Below, one piece after another: positions 8,378-18,165 of a stretch of 55,449 nucleotides of DNA (the stretch's first letter is position 1; each line of letters opens with the position of its first letter). The DNA is taken from positions 1 through 55,449 of the forward strand of contig CACJNU010000010.1 in the NCBI GenBank assembly GCA_902594875.1, in the 5' to 3' direction. This stretch comes from an uncultured Prochlorococcus sp. (GTDB taxonomy: Bacteria; Cyanobacteriota; Cyanobacteriia; PCC-6307; Cyanobiaceae). Under the pieces are notes generated by a model. The model did not search any database, was not told the DNA's origin, and worked only from the letters and a program-made list of their open reading frames with translations. Both the position numbers and the translations under genes were made by a program.

Positions 8378-10440
8378 ATAATTTCTTTAATTTCAGAACC
8401 TGAAAAGGAATCTGAATTATTAATTGCTTTTGTCAGTAATTCATCTTTATCGGATTGTGCTAGGGCCAAATCAAACCAGAAAGTTGTTCCTACTCCTAAT
8501 TCACTAGCCATACGAATTTCTCCACCATGTTTTTCAATTATTCCTCGCACTATTGATAAACCTAAACCGGTACCCTGCTCAGTATGAACAGAATTCTCTA
8601 CTCTATAAAAACGATCAAATATCTTTTCTTGATCAGCTTGAGATATTCCTGAGCCAGTATCAGCAATTTCAATTCTTACTTTTGGGAGTGGTGAAACTAA
8701 TTCACATTGAGGGGCTTCATTATTTTTAGTATTGGGAGGGAAAGCAGGACAGGAATCTGGCCAAGTATAAGCTCTTATAATTAGGGAGCTGTTTTTTGGA
8801 CTAAATTTCAATCCATTACCCAGTAAATTATCAAAAACCTGTAAAAGCAAATCAAAATTTCCAAGAATTGGAGGAATAGTTTCCTCTATATCATGAGCTA
8901 ATGAAACATTTTTTTCTGTAGCATTGAGTCTATAATTTCTAAGAGTCTGTTCTATTGCTGGTTTAATGTCCATTTGCTCTAGCTGAACAATTTTCCCAGA
9001 CTCTAATCTTGATAAATCTAATACATCATTTACCAGTCTGGTTAACCTATCAGTCTCTGAATTTGCAATACCTAAAAACTCTATTTGTTCTTCATCCGAA
9101 AGCTGATCTTTTAAATCGTGTAAAGTCTCAACATAACTTTTGATATTAAAAAGTGGTGTCCTTAATTCATGAGAAACGTTACTAATAAATCTATTTTGGG
9201 CTGCATTAAGTTCAACTTCTCTAGTTAAATCTTGGATTGTTACCGCAATTCCTTTTAATTCAACTTTATTTGTATCTAAAACTGATTGCAAGACAATTCT
9301 TAAGGTTCTTGCTGGTTCTCCTAAACTGAATCTTAAATCGTCCTTCTCCTTTTCCCTATTTAAGATGGATTCTATATTGGTATGTAAATCGTTAGATAAA
9401 ATTTCGGGGATTTCATTTAGAAAATGTTTACCCTCAAGAAATCTTCCTTCCCAACGAAATAGCCTCTTTGCTGTTGGATTTGTTAGTACTATATTACCTT
9501 GAGAGTCCAATAATATTGCACCATCAGCCATTGTAGCTATTAGGGATTGCTGTTTAATTTGTGCAGCTTTTAGTTCTTCTATATTAGCTTCGTCATAATT
9601 TTCTAACTGGGTGGCCATTCGATTAAATCCATTTAAGAGTTCTCCTAGATCACCTGTCATAGGTAAAGAAATTCTGGATTTAAAATTTCCTCTTGAAATT
9701 TCTCTAACACCTCTTACTAACTCTCTGACGGGTCTTGTAATAGTTAATGCATTAAATACGGCACCAAGTATTACTAAAACCCAAATTGAGATAAAAACTG
9801 CAATGGTGACTTCTCTAGTTAAGGCAGCACTGGCTAGTGCTTTTTTATTAGGAGTGACTCCCAAGGCTAAAGTTCCAAGATATTTGCCTTTCCACAACAT
9901 TGGCACAAATACATCTGTTACTTGACCTTGAGGTGTCGCATGCTGCCTAACCAATGGAAACTGTGGTCTCTTTTTTAATTCTGAGGGTAGTTTTAATCTT
10001 CTAGTAAGCTGAAACTGACTATCTGAGCTTGTCGGGGTTGCACTAATCGGTATTCCAAGTTGAACAATATCTTCAGCATCAGTAAAAAATATATAACGTA
10101 GGTTTCGACTTGATCTCCAGAACTTTTCGGCTACATTTGAAATTTCTTTTTTTTGGTTATTGGCGACTAATTCTGTAACATTCCCAGATAACAATAAGCC
10201 AAGATCTCGAGCATATCTAGTATCATTCATTCCTGCATCTCTTTGAATACTATTTAGTGCAAAAAAAGTGATTCCTGTCATTAGGAGGCTCACGACAAGA
10301 GTTGCTATAGCTAACAACTTTGTTCTTAAACTGAACCCACTCCACCAAGAGAGGAGTCCTTTAATCCAATAATTATTATTCATGTCTTCATTATCAGTGA
10401 TATTATATTTTTTACTTTCTCGATTATTGGAATCCACCAT
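8374..10440 (-). CDS. nblS: NblS/Hik33-type sensor histidine kinase
   Basis: This 688-residue membrane kinase contains TM1 (about residues 38-60), an extracytoplasmic sensor, TM2 (about 205-225), HAMP (LTITRPVRELVRG on), PAS, HisKA with NVSHELRTPLFN (phospho-acceptor about H424), and HATPase with an N box (DNLLGNGLKFSP) and G boxes (ADTGSGIS, GTGLGLSIV). In freshwater cyanobacteria NblS/Hik33 controls high-light and stress genes, including hli, through RpaB. I start it at ATG 10440. The frame is open to 10512 but that would overlap purD by 68 bases. The ATG lies 4 bases past the purD stop, so purD-nblS form one transcript. It meets kaiC tail to tail. Confidence 0.93.
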   Translation of the reverse strand: MVDSNNRESKKYNITDNEDMNNNYWIKGLLSWWSGFSLRTKLLAIATLVVSLLMTGITFFALNSIQRDAGMNDTRYARDLGLLLSGNVTELVANNQKKEISNVAEKFWRSSRNLRYIFFTDAEDIVQLGIPISATPTSSDSQFQLTRRLKLPSELKKRPQFPLVRQHATPQGQVTDVFVPMLWKGKYLGTLALGVTPNKKALASAALTREVTIAVFISIWVLVILGAVFNALTITRPVRELVRGVREISRGNFKSRISLPMTGDLGELLNGFNRMATQLENYDEANIEELKAAQIKQQSLIATMADGAILLDSQGNIVLTNPTAKRLFRWEGRFLEGKHFLNEIPEILSNDLHTNIESILNREKEKDDLRFSLGEPARTLRIVLQSVLDTNKVELKGIAVTIQDLTREVELNAAQNRFISNVSHELRTPLFNIKSYVETLHDLKDQLSDEEQIEFLGIANSETDRLTRLVNDVLDLSRLESGKIVQLEQMDIKPAIEQTLRNYRLNATEKNVSLAHDIEETIPPILGNFDLLLQVFDNLLGNGLKFSPKNSSLIIRAYTWPDSCPAFPPNTKNNEAPQCELVSPLPKVRIEIADTGSGISQADQEKIFDRFYRVENSVHTEQGTGLGLSIVRGIIEKHGGEIRMASELGVGTTFWFDLALAQSDKDELLTKAINNSDSFSGSEIKEII

Positions 10441-10444
10441 AAGC

Positions 10445-11776
10445 TCAATTCTCCTCAGAAAAGTTTTTTCTGACTTGATGACCAATGTCATTTCTAAAGT
10501 AAATACCCTCAAAATGAATTTCTTTTAAATTCTTGTATACTTTTTCAAAAACCATATCGAAATCTTTATCTTGACAGACAATACTTAAAACTCTTCCTCC
10601 ATCAGTTAATAATTTCCCATTTTCACTTAAGGAAGTACCTGAGTCGAAAATTTGACAATCATTTGAGTCTAATTTACCTATATTTATTTGAAATCCAGTT
10701 TTATATTCGTGAGGATAACCATTGGAGGTCGCTATTACACAACCACTAACTTTATCAGAAGTATTAATTTTTTCATCACCAATTAAATTACCCATTGCGC
10801 ATTTTTCTAGAAGAATTACAAAATTTTGATCCATTAAGGGCATTATCGTTTGACATTCTGGATCGCCAAATCTGCAATTATATTCTATAACTTTGGGCCC
10901 AGATTTTGTGATCATTAACCCAAAATAAATTACGCCTCTATAGTCAATATTTCTTTTATTTAGTTCATTTATTGTAGGTTCGATTATCTCTTTGATGATT
11001 CTATTAATGTAATCTTCTGTTAATAATGGAGCTGGAGAATAAGCTCCCATACCTCCTGTATTTGGGCCTTTATCTTTCTCGTTAAGTCGTTTGTGATCTT
11101 GAGCGGTTGGAAGTAATATATATCTTTCTCCATCGCATAAAGCAAAAACCGAAACTTCTGGCCCTTGAATTTTTTCTTCTAGAACAACTACATTCCCAGA
11201 GTTGCCAAATCTACCGTTAAAAATTGATTCTGCTGCTTTAAAGCATTCATCTTTTGAATTAGGAATAAAAACACCTTTACCTGAAGCTAGACCATCAGCT
11301 TTAACTACCAGTGGAATTGATGATGAATTGATAATTTTTTTTGCTTCTTCTAGAGAATTGACTTTCCAAAATTTTGAAGTTGGAATATTTGCGTATTGCA
11401 TAAATTCCTTTGCCCAAGATTTACTAAATTCTAATTTTGCTCCATCTTTATTAGGACCAAATACCTTAAAATTTTTCTTGCGAAGAAAATCAGCTAATCC
11501 ATTTGCTAGAGGTATTTCTGGTCCTATTACAACTAAATCTATCTTCAGAAAATCAAGCTTTTCAAATAGTTCATTTTTATAGTTAATGTCAATTTTTATT
11601 CTTTCACATTTATTTATTCTTTCTGAACCAGCGTTACCAGGTATTAAATAAACTTTTTTAACTAATTCATTTTTTTGAATAGCCCAAGCCAAAGAGTTTT
11701 CTCTCCCGCCATTTCCAATTATTAAGATATTTTCTAATCTTTTATGGCTATTAGAACCTGCTGAATGAATTCCCAT
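10445..11776 (-). CDS. purD: Phosphoribosylamine-glycine ligase (GAR synthetase)
   Basis: This 443-residue ATP-grasp enzyme performs step two of purine synthesis, joining glycine to phosphoribosylamine. Visible motifs are ILIIGNGGRENSLAW near the N-terminus, VVIGPEIPLANGL, KADGLASGKGVF in the ATP-grasp lid, and NTGGMGAYSPAP with RFGDPECQ in the active site. The first 15 residues before the IGNGGRE strand are not conserved, so an internal start is possible, though no better Met is evident. It is divergent from purC across about 135 bases, so two purine genes may share control. nblS follows 4 bases downstream. Confidence 0.97.
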   Translation of the reverse strand: MGIHSAGSNSHKRLENILIIGNGGRENSLAWAIQKNELVKKVYLIPGNAGSERINKCERIKIDINYKNELFEKLDFLKIDLVVIGPEIPLANGLADFLRKKNFKVFGPNKDGAKLEFSKSWAKEFMQYANIPTSKFWKVNSLEEAKKIINSSSIPLVVKADGLASGKGVFIPNSKDECFKAAESIFNGRFGNSGNVVVLEEKIQGPEVSVFALCDGERYILLPTAQDHKRLNEKDKGPNTGGMGAYSPAPLLTEDYINRIIKEIIEPTINELNKRNIDYRGVIYFGLMITKSGPKVIEYNCRFGDPECQTIMPLMDQNFVILLEKCAMGNLIGDEKINTSDKVSGCVIATSNGYPHEYKTGFQINIGKLDSNDCQIFDSGTSLSENGKLLTDGGRVLSIVCQDKDFDMVFEKVYKNLKEIHFEGIYFRNDIGHQVRKNFSEEN

Positions 11777-11911
11777 ATATTTGTTTTTTAGTGTTATGAG
11801 GTTTCGATGAATAATCAGTTAAAATGAAATTAACTATTTCATAAGGTTGATCTCTAATAGATATGTTAATTACAAATCATGCTTTTAGTAATCAAATGAG
11901 GTCCTAAATCA

Positions 11912-12640
11912 ATGAATAATAAATGTGAATTGATTTATGAAGGTAAAGCAAAAAAGGTATTTTCTCATGAAGATGTAGATAAAGTAATAATTGAATTTAA
12001 AGATGATGCTACAGCTTTTAATTCTTTGAAAAAAGCTAGGTTTGAAGGGAAAGGCAAACTAAATTGTCAAATAAGTGCAAAAATTTTTGAACTCCTCATA
12101 AATAGGAATATTCCAACGCATTTTCTTGAGCTTAAAAATGAAAATACAATGATTGCAAAAAAAATAAGAGTAATTCCATTGGAAATTGTTTTGAGAAATA
12201 TTGCTTATGGCTCGTTGTGTAAACAGACTACTTTTAAATTAGGAACTACCCTGGCAAAACCATTAATTGATATCTACCTTAAAAATGATGAACTTAATGA
12301 CCCTCTAATTACAAAAGATAGAATTGAATTATTAAATATAGTAAGTGCTAAAGATTTAGATTCAATAATAGATTTAACTTTAGAAATTAATAGAATTCTT
12401 CAAAAATTTTTTAAAAATATTAAACTTCAACTCGTAGATTTCAAGTTGGAGTTTGGTTATGATCTTAAAAATAATATACTTCTTGGGGATGAAATAAGCC
12501 CTGATAATTGTAGATTGTGGGATCTTAATCAAAAAAATGATACAATTGTGAGTCTAGACAAAGATAGATTTAGAAATGATTTAGGTGGTTTAATTGAAGC
12601 TTATAGCGAAATTAACCGAAGGATAAATGATTTCATTTAG
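11912..12640 (+). CDS. purC: SAICAR synthetase
   Basis: This 242-residue enzyme joins aspartate to CAIR in purine biosynthesis. Signature elements are ELIYEGKAKKVF at the start, then EFKDDATAFN, the long VIPLEIVLRNIAYGS motif, and LVDFKLEFG followed by GDEISPDNCRLWD. The length is typical. It is transcribed away from purD and followed after 44 bases by the Omp85 gene on the same strand, so it may lead the envelope operon. Kinship of purC and outer-membrane genes is positional only. Confidence 0.97.
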   Translation: MNNKCELIYEGKAKKVFSHEDVDKVIIEFKDDATAFNSLKKARFEGKGKLNCQISAKIFELLINRNIPTHFLELKNENTMIAKKIRVIPLEIVLRNIAYGSLCKQTTFKLGTTLAKPLIDIYLKNDELNDPLITKDRIELLNIVSAKDLDSIIDLTLEINRILQKFFKNIKLQLVDFKLEFGYDLKNNILLGDEISPDNCRLWDLNQKNDTIVSLDKDRFRNDLGGLIEAYSEINRRINDFI

Positions 12641-12684
12641 CTTAATTCAAGAAATAATGTTTTACACAACATAATTAAAATACT

Positions 12685-14814
12685 ATGCAAAAACACTTTT
12701 TGAAATTTAGCAAGGCTTTTACTAATATTACTTGTTTCCCTTTGATTTTGATATCAAATAATTCAGAACTGGCCGCCAAGTATTTGCCAAATGACATTGA
12801 TCCATCAATACCAATTTTAGAAATACCAAGTATTAATAATGATTTATTTCAAGGGATTGAGATAAAAAAAGAAAAGAAATTTTTTCTTGCTGATAATAAT
12901 GAAATTAATGAAGCAAGTGTTCTTATCTCAGAAATAATTATCGAAGGTTGGGAAAATCATCCCGAGGGTAGAAAGCTAGAATTGGCTGCATATGATTCTA
13001 TGAGCATAAAGCCTGGAAGTATAGTTGATAATCAAATTTTAAATAAAGACCTCAATGCAATATACGCTAGCGGTTGGTTTTCAGGAGTTAAAATAAAGTC
13101 TCAAGATGGGCCATTAGGCGTGAGGTTAATAGTAAATGTAGTGCCTAATCCAATTTTGAAGAAAGTTGAACTTCAGCAAATAAATTCTCTAATCTCTAAT
13201 AAGTACGTAGATGATATTTTTAATAATTATTATGGAACGACGCTTAACTTAAATGAATTCCAAAATAAGATAGAAATAATAAAAGAACGTTATGCAAAAG
13301 AGGGTTATTCTCTAGTTAGAATTAATGGCCCTGATAGAATCTCTGAGAATGGAGTAGTAACATTAAAAGTTAATGAGGGCATCGTATCTGACGTAAAATT
13401 AAGATTCCTAGGTTCTGATGGTGAAGTTGTTGTTGATGGAAAACCTAGAAAAGGAAAAACAAAAGACTGGGTCATAAAAAGAGAATTAAAAACGCAACCT
13501 GGAACTATATTTAATAGAAAAGTTTTAGAGGCTGATATTGGTAGACTCTATGCCACATCATTATTTGATGATGTCAAGGTATCTCTTGGGCCGGATAATT
13601 CAAATCCTGGCCAAGTCATAATTTTCTTAGATTTAAGCGAGCAAAGAACAGGATCATTGACAGGTGGTCTAGGTTATAGCAATAGTTCGGGTATCTTTGC
13701 ATCACTTGGTTTACAGGAGACAAATGCACTTGGTAGAGCATGGTCTACAAATATAAACCTAAATTTTGGAGAATATTCAACCACCTATAATTTCTCTTTA
13801 TCTGATCCATGGATTAAGGGAGATAAATATAAAACTTCTTTTAGAACAAATGTTTTTTTGAGTAGAGATTATCCCCAAGAATTTAAAAGTAATAATAATG
13901 GAAGGATTTATGCAGTTAATGATGAAACAACTGAAAGTACCGATTCATTTTCTTCAATAGTTTTAGAAAAAACTGGAGGTGGTTTTTCTTTCTCTAGGCC
14001 TTTAAACGGTGGAGATCCATTTAAGGTCGCTAAATGGAGAGTTCTAGCTGGAATGAATTTAAAGAGAGTAAAGATGATTGATGGTGATGGCAATCAAAAA
14101 CCTTATGGTGATATGACTCCAACAACTGGAAATATAAACGATATTATTTGTATTGGATTTACAGCAAATGACGGTTCCTGTCCTGAAGAAAATACATTAG
14201 TTAGTTTCATTGCGAATACTTCTAGAGGTAATTTGAACAATTCCATCAACCCAACTGAAGGCAATAAATTTAGCTTTGGTACCGAACAATTTGTTTCAAT
14301 GGGCAAAAACTCTCCAACTTTTAATAGAATGAGAGCCTCATATTCATTTTTTATACCAACGAAATTAGTCAACTTAACAAAAGCATGTAAATCTAGCAAT
14401 GCTACTAGTGATGATTGTCCTCAAACTATTGGATTTCAATTTAAGGCGGGAACTATTCTTGGGGAATTGCCTCCTTACGAAGCATTTTGTATGGGAGGAA
14501 CATCATCTGTTAGAGGTTGGGGATCTTGTGATTTGGCTGTAAGTAGAAGTTTCGTTGAGGGCACTGCAGAATATAGATTTCCTATCTGGAGAATGCTATC
14601 TGGAGCTTTATTCGTCGATGCAGGGAGTGATCTAGGCTCTCAAAAGGAGGTTCCTGGAAAACCCGGTAAATTATTGCAAAAATCAGGTTCTGGTTTTTCT
14701 CTTGGAGGGGGAGTTGGGGTTAAAACTCCGATAGGTCCATTAAGATTAGATGTTGCTAGCAAGGACCTAAGTGGAGATTGGAGATATACACTTGGAGTTG
14801 GATGGAAGTTTTAA
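12685..14814 (+). CDS. Omp85/BamA-family outer membrane assembly protein
   Basis: This 709-residue protein has a weak N-terminal signal-like segment (about residues 1-32) and a charged linker. POTRA domains lie at about residues 85-320 (for example IIIEGWENHPEGRK, VVPNPILKKVELQQ, VVTLKVNEGIVSDVKLRFLG). A C-terminal beta-barrel follows, starting near GSLTGGLGYSNSSGIF. It carries the Omp85 lid-lock loop VRGW (in SSVRGWGSCD) and ends in Phe (GVGWKF). It inserts beta-barrel proteins into the outer membrane and is related to chloroplast Toc75. The stop codon abuts the GTG start of lpxC, so translation is likely coupled with the lipid A genes. Calling it BamA rather than TamA is inference. Confidence 0.9.
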   Translation: MQKHFLKFSKAFTNITCFPLILISNNSELAAKYLPNDIDPSIPILEIPSINNDLFQGIEIKKEKKFFLADNNEINEASVLISEIIIEGWENHPEGRKLELAAYDSMSIKPGSIVDNQILNKDLNAIYASGWFSGVKIKSQDGPLGVRLIVNVVPNPILKKVELQQINSLISNKYVDDIFNNYYGTTLNLNEFQNKIEIIKERYAKEGYSLVRINGPDRISENGVVTLKVNEGIVSDVKLRFLGSDGEVVVDGKPRKGKTKDWVIKRELKTQPGTIFNRKVLEADIGRLYATSLFDDVKVSLGPDNSNPGQVIIFLDLSEQRTGSLTGGLGYSNSSGIFASLGLQETNALGRAWSTNINLNFGEYSTTYNFSLSDPWIKGDKYKTSFRTNVFLSRDYPQEFKSNNNGRIYAVNDETTESTDSFSSIVLEKTGGGFSFSRPLNGGDPFKVAKWRVLAGMNLKRVKMIDGDGNQKPYGDMTPTTGNINDIICIGFTANDGSCPEENTLVSFIANTSRGNLNNSINPTEGNKFSFGTEQFVSMGKNSPTFNRMRASYSFFIPTKLVNLTKACKSSNATSDDCPQTIGFQFKAGTILGELPPYEAFCMGGTSSVRGWGSCDLAVSRSFVEGTAEYRFPIWRMLSGALFVDAGSDLGSQKEVPGKPGKLLQKSGSGFSLGGGVGVKTPIGPLRLDVASKDLSGDWRYTLGVGWKF

Positions 14815-15651
14815 GTGTTTTCTTGGCCTACTAATTACGATAATTGTTATACCTTGTCTGGTATTATCTCCCGAGAGGGAATAGGCCTGCATAGTGGAGA
14901 AAAAACAAGAGTTACAATTTCTTCCTATGAGAAAGAAGGATTTTATGTTTCTTTTAGGGATAAACCTAACGAGATTTTTAAGTTAACTCAGGATTTAATT
15001 GGAAGTACGATGCTTTGCACAGCTATTAAATTAGGGCGAAGAAATTTGTATACTATTGAACACTTACTATCTTCAATGGCAGGGTGTGGTTTGAGTTATA
15101 TACATATTGAGGTTGATGGGAAAGAGATTCCTCTTTTAGATGGATCGGCAATCCAGTGGGTAAGAGATTTTGAAAAAGTAGGGATAAAAAAGGCACCTAG
15201 ACCAGATAATTTTTTTCGAGAGATTAATAAATCAATAATTTTAAATAAAGATGGCTCAGTTATAGCAGCAACTCCTTCTGAAAAAACTACAATTATATCC
15301 ACTATAAGTTTTGCCTATAAAGCAATTGGAAATCAAACTTTTGTAATTGATTTAAATCCAAAAAGTTTTGTTGAAATGATTGCTCCTGCTAGAACATTTG
15401 GTTTTAAAGATCAATTTCAAGAGTTAAGTGAACTTGGATTAATAAAAGGCGGAAGTTTAGAAAATGCCCTTGTTTGTGATGGTGATAAATGGGTCAATCC
15501 ACCATTAAGATTTGATAATGAACCAATAAGACATAAAATTTTAGACCTAATTGGGGACTTGGCTTTGGTAGGGTTACCTAAGGCTCAAATTTTAGTTTAT
15601 AAAGGATCACATTCTTTAAATGCTTTATTGGCCTCATCGCTAAAAAATTAA
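14815..15651 (+). CDS. lpxC: UDP-3-O-acyl-N-acetylglucosamine deacetylase
   Basis: This 278-residue zinc enzyme performs the committed step of lipid A synthesis. The zinc ligands are H83 ([10 protein letters not shown]), H240 and D244 ([10 protein letters not shown]). The motif [10 protein letters not shown] near residue 24 and [10 protein letters not shown] are also typical. The start is GTG 14815, immediately after the TAA of the Omp85 gene with no gap, which implies translational coupling. It opens the run lpxC-fabZ-lpxA-lpxB. Confidence 0.96.
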   Translation: MFSWPTNYDNCYTLSGIISREGIGLHSGEKTRVTISSYEKEGFYVSFRDKPNEIFKLTQDLIGSTMLCTAIKLGRRNLYTIEHLLSSMAGCGLSYIHIEVDGKEIPLLDGSAIQWVRDFEKVGIKKAPRPDNFFREINKSIILNKDGSVIAATPSEKTTIISTISFAYKAIGNQTFVIDLNPKSFVEMIAPARTFGFKDQFQELSELGLIKGGSLENALVCDGDKWVNPPLRFDNEPIRHKILDLIGDLALVGLPKAQILVYKGSHSLNALLASSLKN

Positions 15652-15668
15652 TTTTATCTTTAATTGTT

Positions 15669-16127
15669 TTGGAAAAGAAATTATTCAGTGAAAATGATCA
15701 ACTTTCCTCTGAGCAAATACTAGGTTTATTGCCTCACAGATATCCTTTTGCTCTTGTGGACAAAGTCATAGAGCATATCCCTGGGGAAAGAGCTGTTGCA
15801 GTAAAGAATGTAACTATTAATGAGCCTCAATTTCAGGGACACTTTCCTGAGAGACCCCTTATGCCAGGGGTTCTTATCGTTGAATCAATGGCTCAAGTCG
15901 GTGGAATCATTGTAACTCAAATGACAGATCTTCCTAAAGGACTTTTCGTCTTTGCTGGAATCAATAATGTTAAATTTAGAAAACCAGTTGTGCCTGGAGA
16001 TCAATTGATAATTTCTTGCAAGTTATTGTCTATTAAAAGACAAAGATTTGGAAAGGTTAAAGGTGAGGCGCATGTTGATGGGAAGTTGGTTTGTGCTGGA
16101 GAATTAATGTTTTCACTAGTTGATTAG
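15669..16127 (+). CDS. fabZ: 3-hydroxyacyl-ACP dehydratase
   Basis: This 152-residue hot-dog fold enzyme dehydrates 3-hydroxyacyl-ACP in fatty acid synthesis and competes with LpxA for the same substrate. The catalytic His is H58 in [11 protein letters not shown] and the catalytic Glu is E72 in [20 protein letters not shown] near residue 21 is the family N-terminal motif. The start is TTG 15669; no ATG lies upstream in frame after the lpxC stop, and homology begins at about residue 14. It lies 17 bases after lpxC and 4 bases before lpxA. Confidence 0.96.
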   Translation: MEKKLFSENDQLSSEQILGLLPHRYPFALVDKVIEHIPGERAVAVKNVTINEPQFQGHFPERPLMPGVLIVESMAQVGGIIVTQMTDLPKGLFVFAGINNVKFRKPVVPGDQLIISCKLLSIKRQRFGKVKGEAHVDGKLVCAGELMFSLVD

Positions 16128-16131
16128 GGAT

Positions 16132-16974
16132 ATGGATCATAAAAATACTGAATTTTACTCAAGTTTAAGTGGTGTAAAAGTGCACCCAAATGCTTTTGTT
16201 GATCCAAGTGCCGAATTACATGATGGGGTTATTATTTCTCAAGGAGCTATTGTCGGTCCTAATGTGACTATAGGTAAAGGGACCGAAATAGGATCGAATG
16301 CTGTTATTTCAGGCAGAACTCAAATTGGTATAAACAATAAAGTTTTCCCAAATGTTTTTATAGGTCTTGATCCTCAGGACCTTAAATATAAAGGGGCCCC
16401 AACTGAAGTAATTATTGGAGATAATAATACTTTCAGAGAATGTGTAACTATTAATAAAGCAACTGATGAAGGAGAAAAAACTATAATTGGGAATAATAAT
16501 TTGTTGATGGCTTACACGCACATTGGGCATAATTGTGAACTTGGTAATAGGATAGTCTTATCAAATAGTGTTCAAGTTGCAGGTCATGTAAAGATTGAAG
16601 ATAAAGCTATTATTGGCGGTTGTTTAGGTATTCATCAATTTGTACATATTGGATATTTAGCAATGATTGGAGGAATGACTAGAGTAGATAGAGATGTACC
16701 ACCTTTTTGTTTAGCCGAAGGGCATCCAGGAAGATTGAGAGGTTTGAATAGGATTGGAATTAAGAGAAGTGGTTTAACAGACAATAAAGATTTTGACTTA
16801 AAAATACTTCAAAGTACTTGGAATCTACTTTTTAAATCTAATGATCCGATTTCAAGTTCTTTAGAAAACGTAATGACAAAAGAACTAGATCTTTCATCTT
16901 CAAAATTATGTAGTTTTTTAAAAGAGTCAATATCTAAAGAAAGACGAGGACCAATGCCTGTAGTGAATTTATGA
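16132..16974 (+). CDS. lpxA: UDP-N-acetylglucosamine O-acyltransferase
   Basis: This is a 280-residue left-handed beta-helix trimer that starts lipid A synthesis. The hexapeptide repeats run from VHPNAFVDPSAELHDGV through GPNVTIGKGTEIGSNAVI to HVKIEDKAIIGG, followed by the catalytic region THIGHNCELG and the C-terminal helical part. I start at ATG 16132; a TTG at 16120 would add four residues and overlap fabZ. The stop overlaps the lpxB start as ATGA. Confidence 0.96.
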   Translation: MDHKNTEFYSSLSGVKVHPNAFVDPSAELHDGVIISQGAIVGPNVTIGKGTEIGSNAVISGRTQIGINNKVFPNVFIGLDPQDLKYKGAPTEVIIGDNNTFRECVTINKATDEGEKTIIGNNNLLMAYTHIGHNCELGNRIVLSNSVQVAGHVKIEDKAIIGGCLGIHQFVHIGYLAMIGGMTRVDRDVPPFCLAEGHPGRLRGLNRIGIKRSGLTDNKDFDLKILQSTWNLLFKSNDPISSSLENVMTKELDLSSSKLCSFLKESISKERRGPMPVVNL

Positions 16975-18149
16975 ATAAAAAGATATTTATAAGTACTGGA
17001 GAAGTCTCTGGAGATTTGCACGGAAGTTTGTTATCAAAAGCATTATTAGATGAAGCTAAAAAAAAATTTATAGATTTAGAAATTTGCGGATTAGGTGGGG
17101 AAAGGATGAAGAAAGAAGGTGTAAAAATTCTTCAAGATACTACATCAATAAGTGCAATAGGAATTTGGGAAGCATTACCTCTTATTCTTCCAATGATAAG
17201 AATTCAAAAAAGGTTCTATAAATTACTAAAAAAATATCCTCCAGATTGCTTAATTTTGATCGACTATATGGGTCCCAATATAAAAATTGGTACGAAATTA
17301 AAAAGATCGAAGACTAAAATTCCAATTTTTTACTACATAGCGCCTCAAGAGTGGGCTTGGAGGGTTGGCAATAATACTACAACAAATCTAATAAAATTTT
17401 CTGACAAAATTTTTGCGATTTTCAAGAAAGAAGCAGCATTTTATAGAAAGAGGGGCGGAAATGTTTTATGGGTTGGTCATCCAATGATTGATTTGACAAA
17501 AAAACTTCCGTTAAAGAGAGATGCCAGAACTATTTTGAACCTTCGCTATGATCAAAACATTTTACTTTTGATGCCCGCATCAAGGCCTCAAGAATTACGA
17601 TATATACTTCCTACTTTTATGAGAGCGGCTAAAAAATTACAACAAAAATATCCAAGTTTGGTTGTATATATTCCCTCTTGTCGGAATGCTTTTGATGAAA
17701 AATTCAAAAAAGCCTTTAGCAAATATCAAGTTAATGGACTTGTGATTTCTCAAAAAGATAGTGCTACATTAAAGCCTTATATATATTCACTTACTAAAAT
17801 TGCTTTTTGCAAATCTGGGACTGTTAATATGGAATTAGCTCTATATGGAATCCCGCAGATTGTTGGTTACAAAGTAAGTAGGGTTACTGCTTTTATTGCT
17901 AGAAAAATTCTTAATTTCAAAGTAAAATATATTTCCCCTGTAAATTTGTTAGTTAATAAATTAATAATTCCTGAATTTGTACAGAGAGATTTTGACGAAA
18001 AGAAAATCTTCCATAAATCTTGTAGAATTATTGAGAGAAAGTCAGAAAAAATAAAAATAAAAAAAGGTTATGCTTTTTTAAAAAAAGAATTAGGTGAAGA
18101 GGGCGTAGTCCAGAGAGCTGCTAAAGAGATTATTAACTCTATTCTTTGA
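16971..18149 (+). CDS. lpxB: Lipid-A-disaccharide synthase
   Basis: This 392-residue GT-B glycosyltransferase (family GT19) condenses UDP-2,3-diacylglucosamine with lipid X. It opens with FISTGEVSGDLHGSLL, the family signature. It continues with ILIDYMGPNIKIG, the YYIAPQEWAWR element, LLMPASRPQELRYILP, and the nucleotide site KSGTVNMELALYGIPQIVGYK. The ATG overlaps the lpxA stop by four bases, so the pair is translationally coupled. The C-terminus is Lys-rich, as in other low-GC picocyanobacteria. Confidence 0.96.
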   Translation: MNKKIFISTGEVSGDLHGSLLSKALLDEAKKKFIDLEICGLGGERMKKEGVKILQDTTSISAIGIWEALPLILPMIRIQKRFYKLLKKYPPDCLILIDYMGPNIKIGTKLKRSKTKIPIFYYIAPQEWAWRVGNNTTTNLIKFSDKIFAIFKKEAAFYRKRGGNVLWVGHPMIDLTKKLPLKRDARTILNLRYDQNILLLMPASRPQELRYILPTFMRAAKKLQQKYPSLVVYIPSCRNAFDEKFKKAFSKYQVNGLVISQKDSATLKPYIYSLTKIAFCKSGTVNMELALYGIPQIVGYKVSRVTAFIARKILNFKVKYISPVNLLVNKLIIPEFVQRDFDEKKIFHKSCRIIERKSEKIKIKKGYAFLKKELGEEGVVQRAAKEIINSIL

Positions 18150-18165
18150 ACTTTATAATAAAAAA

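Noticed and set aside
10441..10512. 24-residue N-terminal extension of nblS
   Set aside because: It overlaps purD by 68 bases; ATG 10440 lies just after the purD stop and fits the family length.
16120..16131. TTG start of lpxA at 16120
   Set aside because: ATG 16132 gives a family-typical start and avoids overlap with fabZ.
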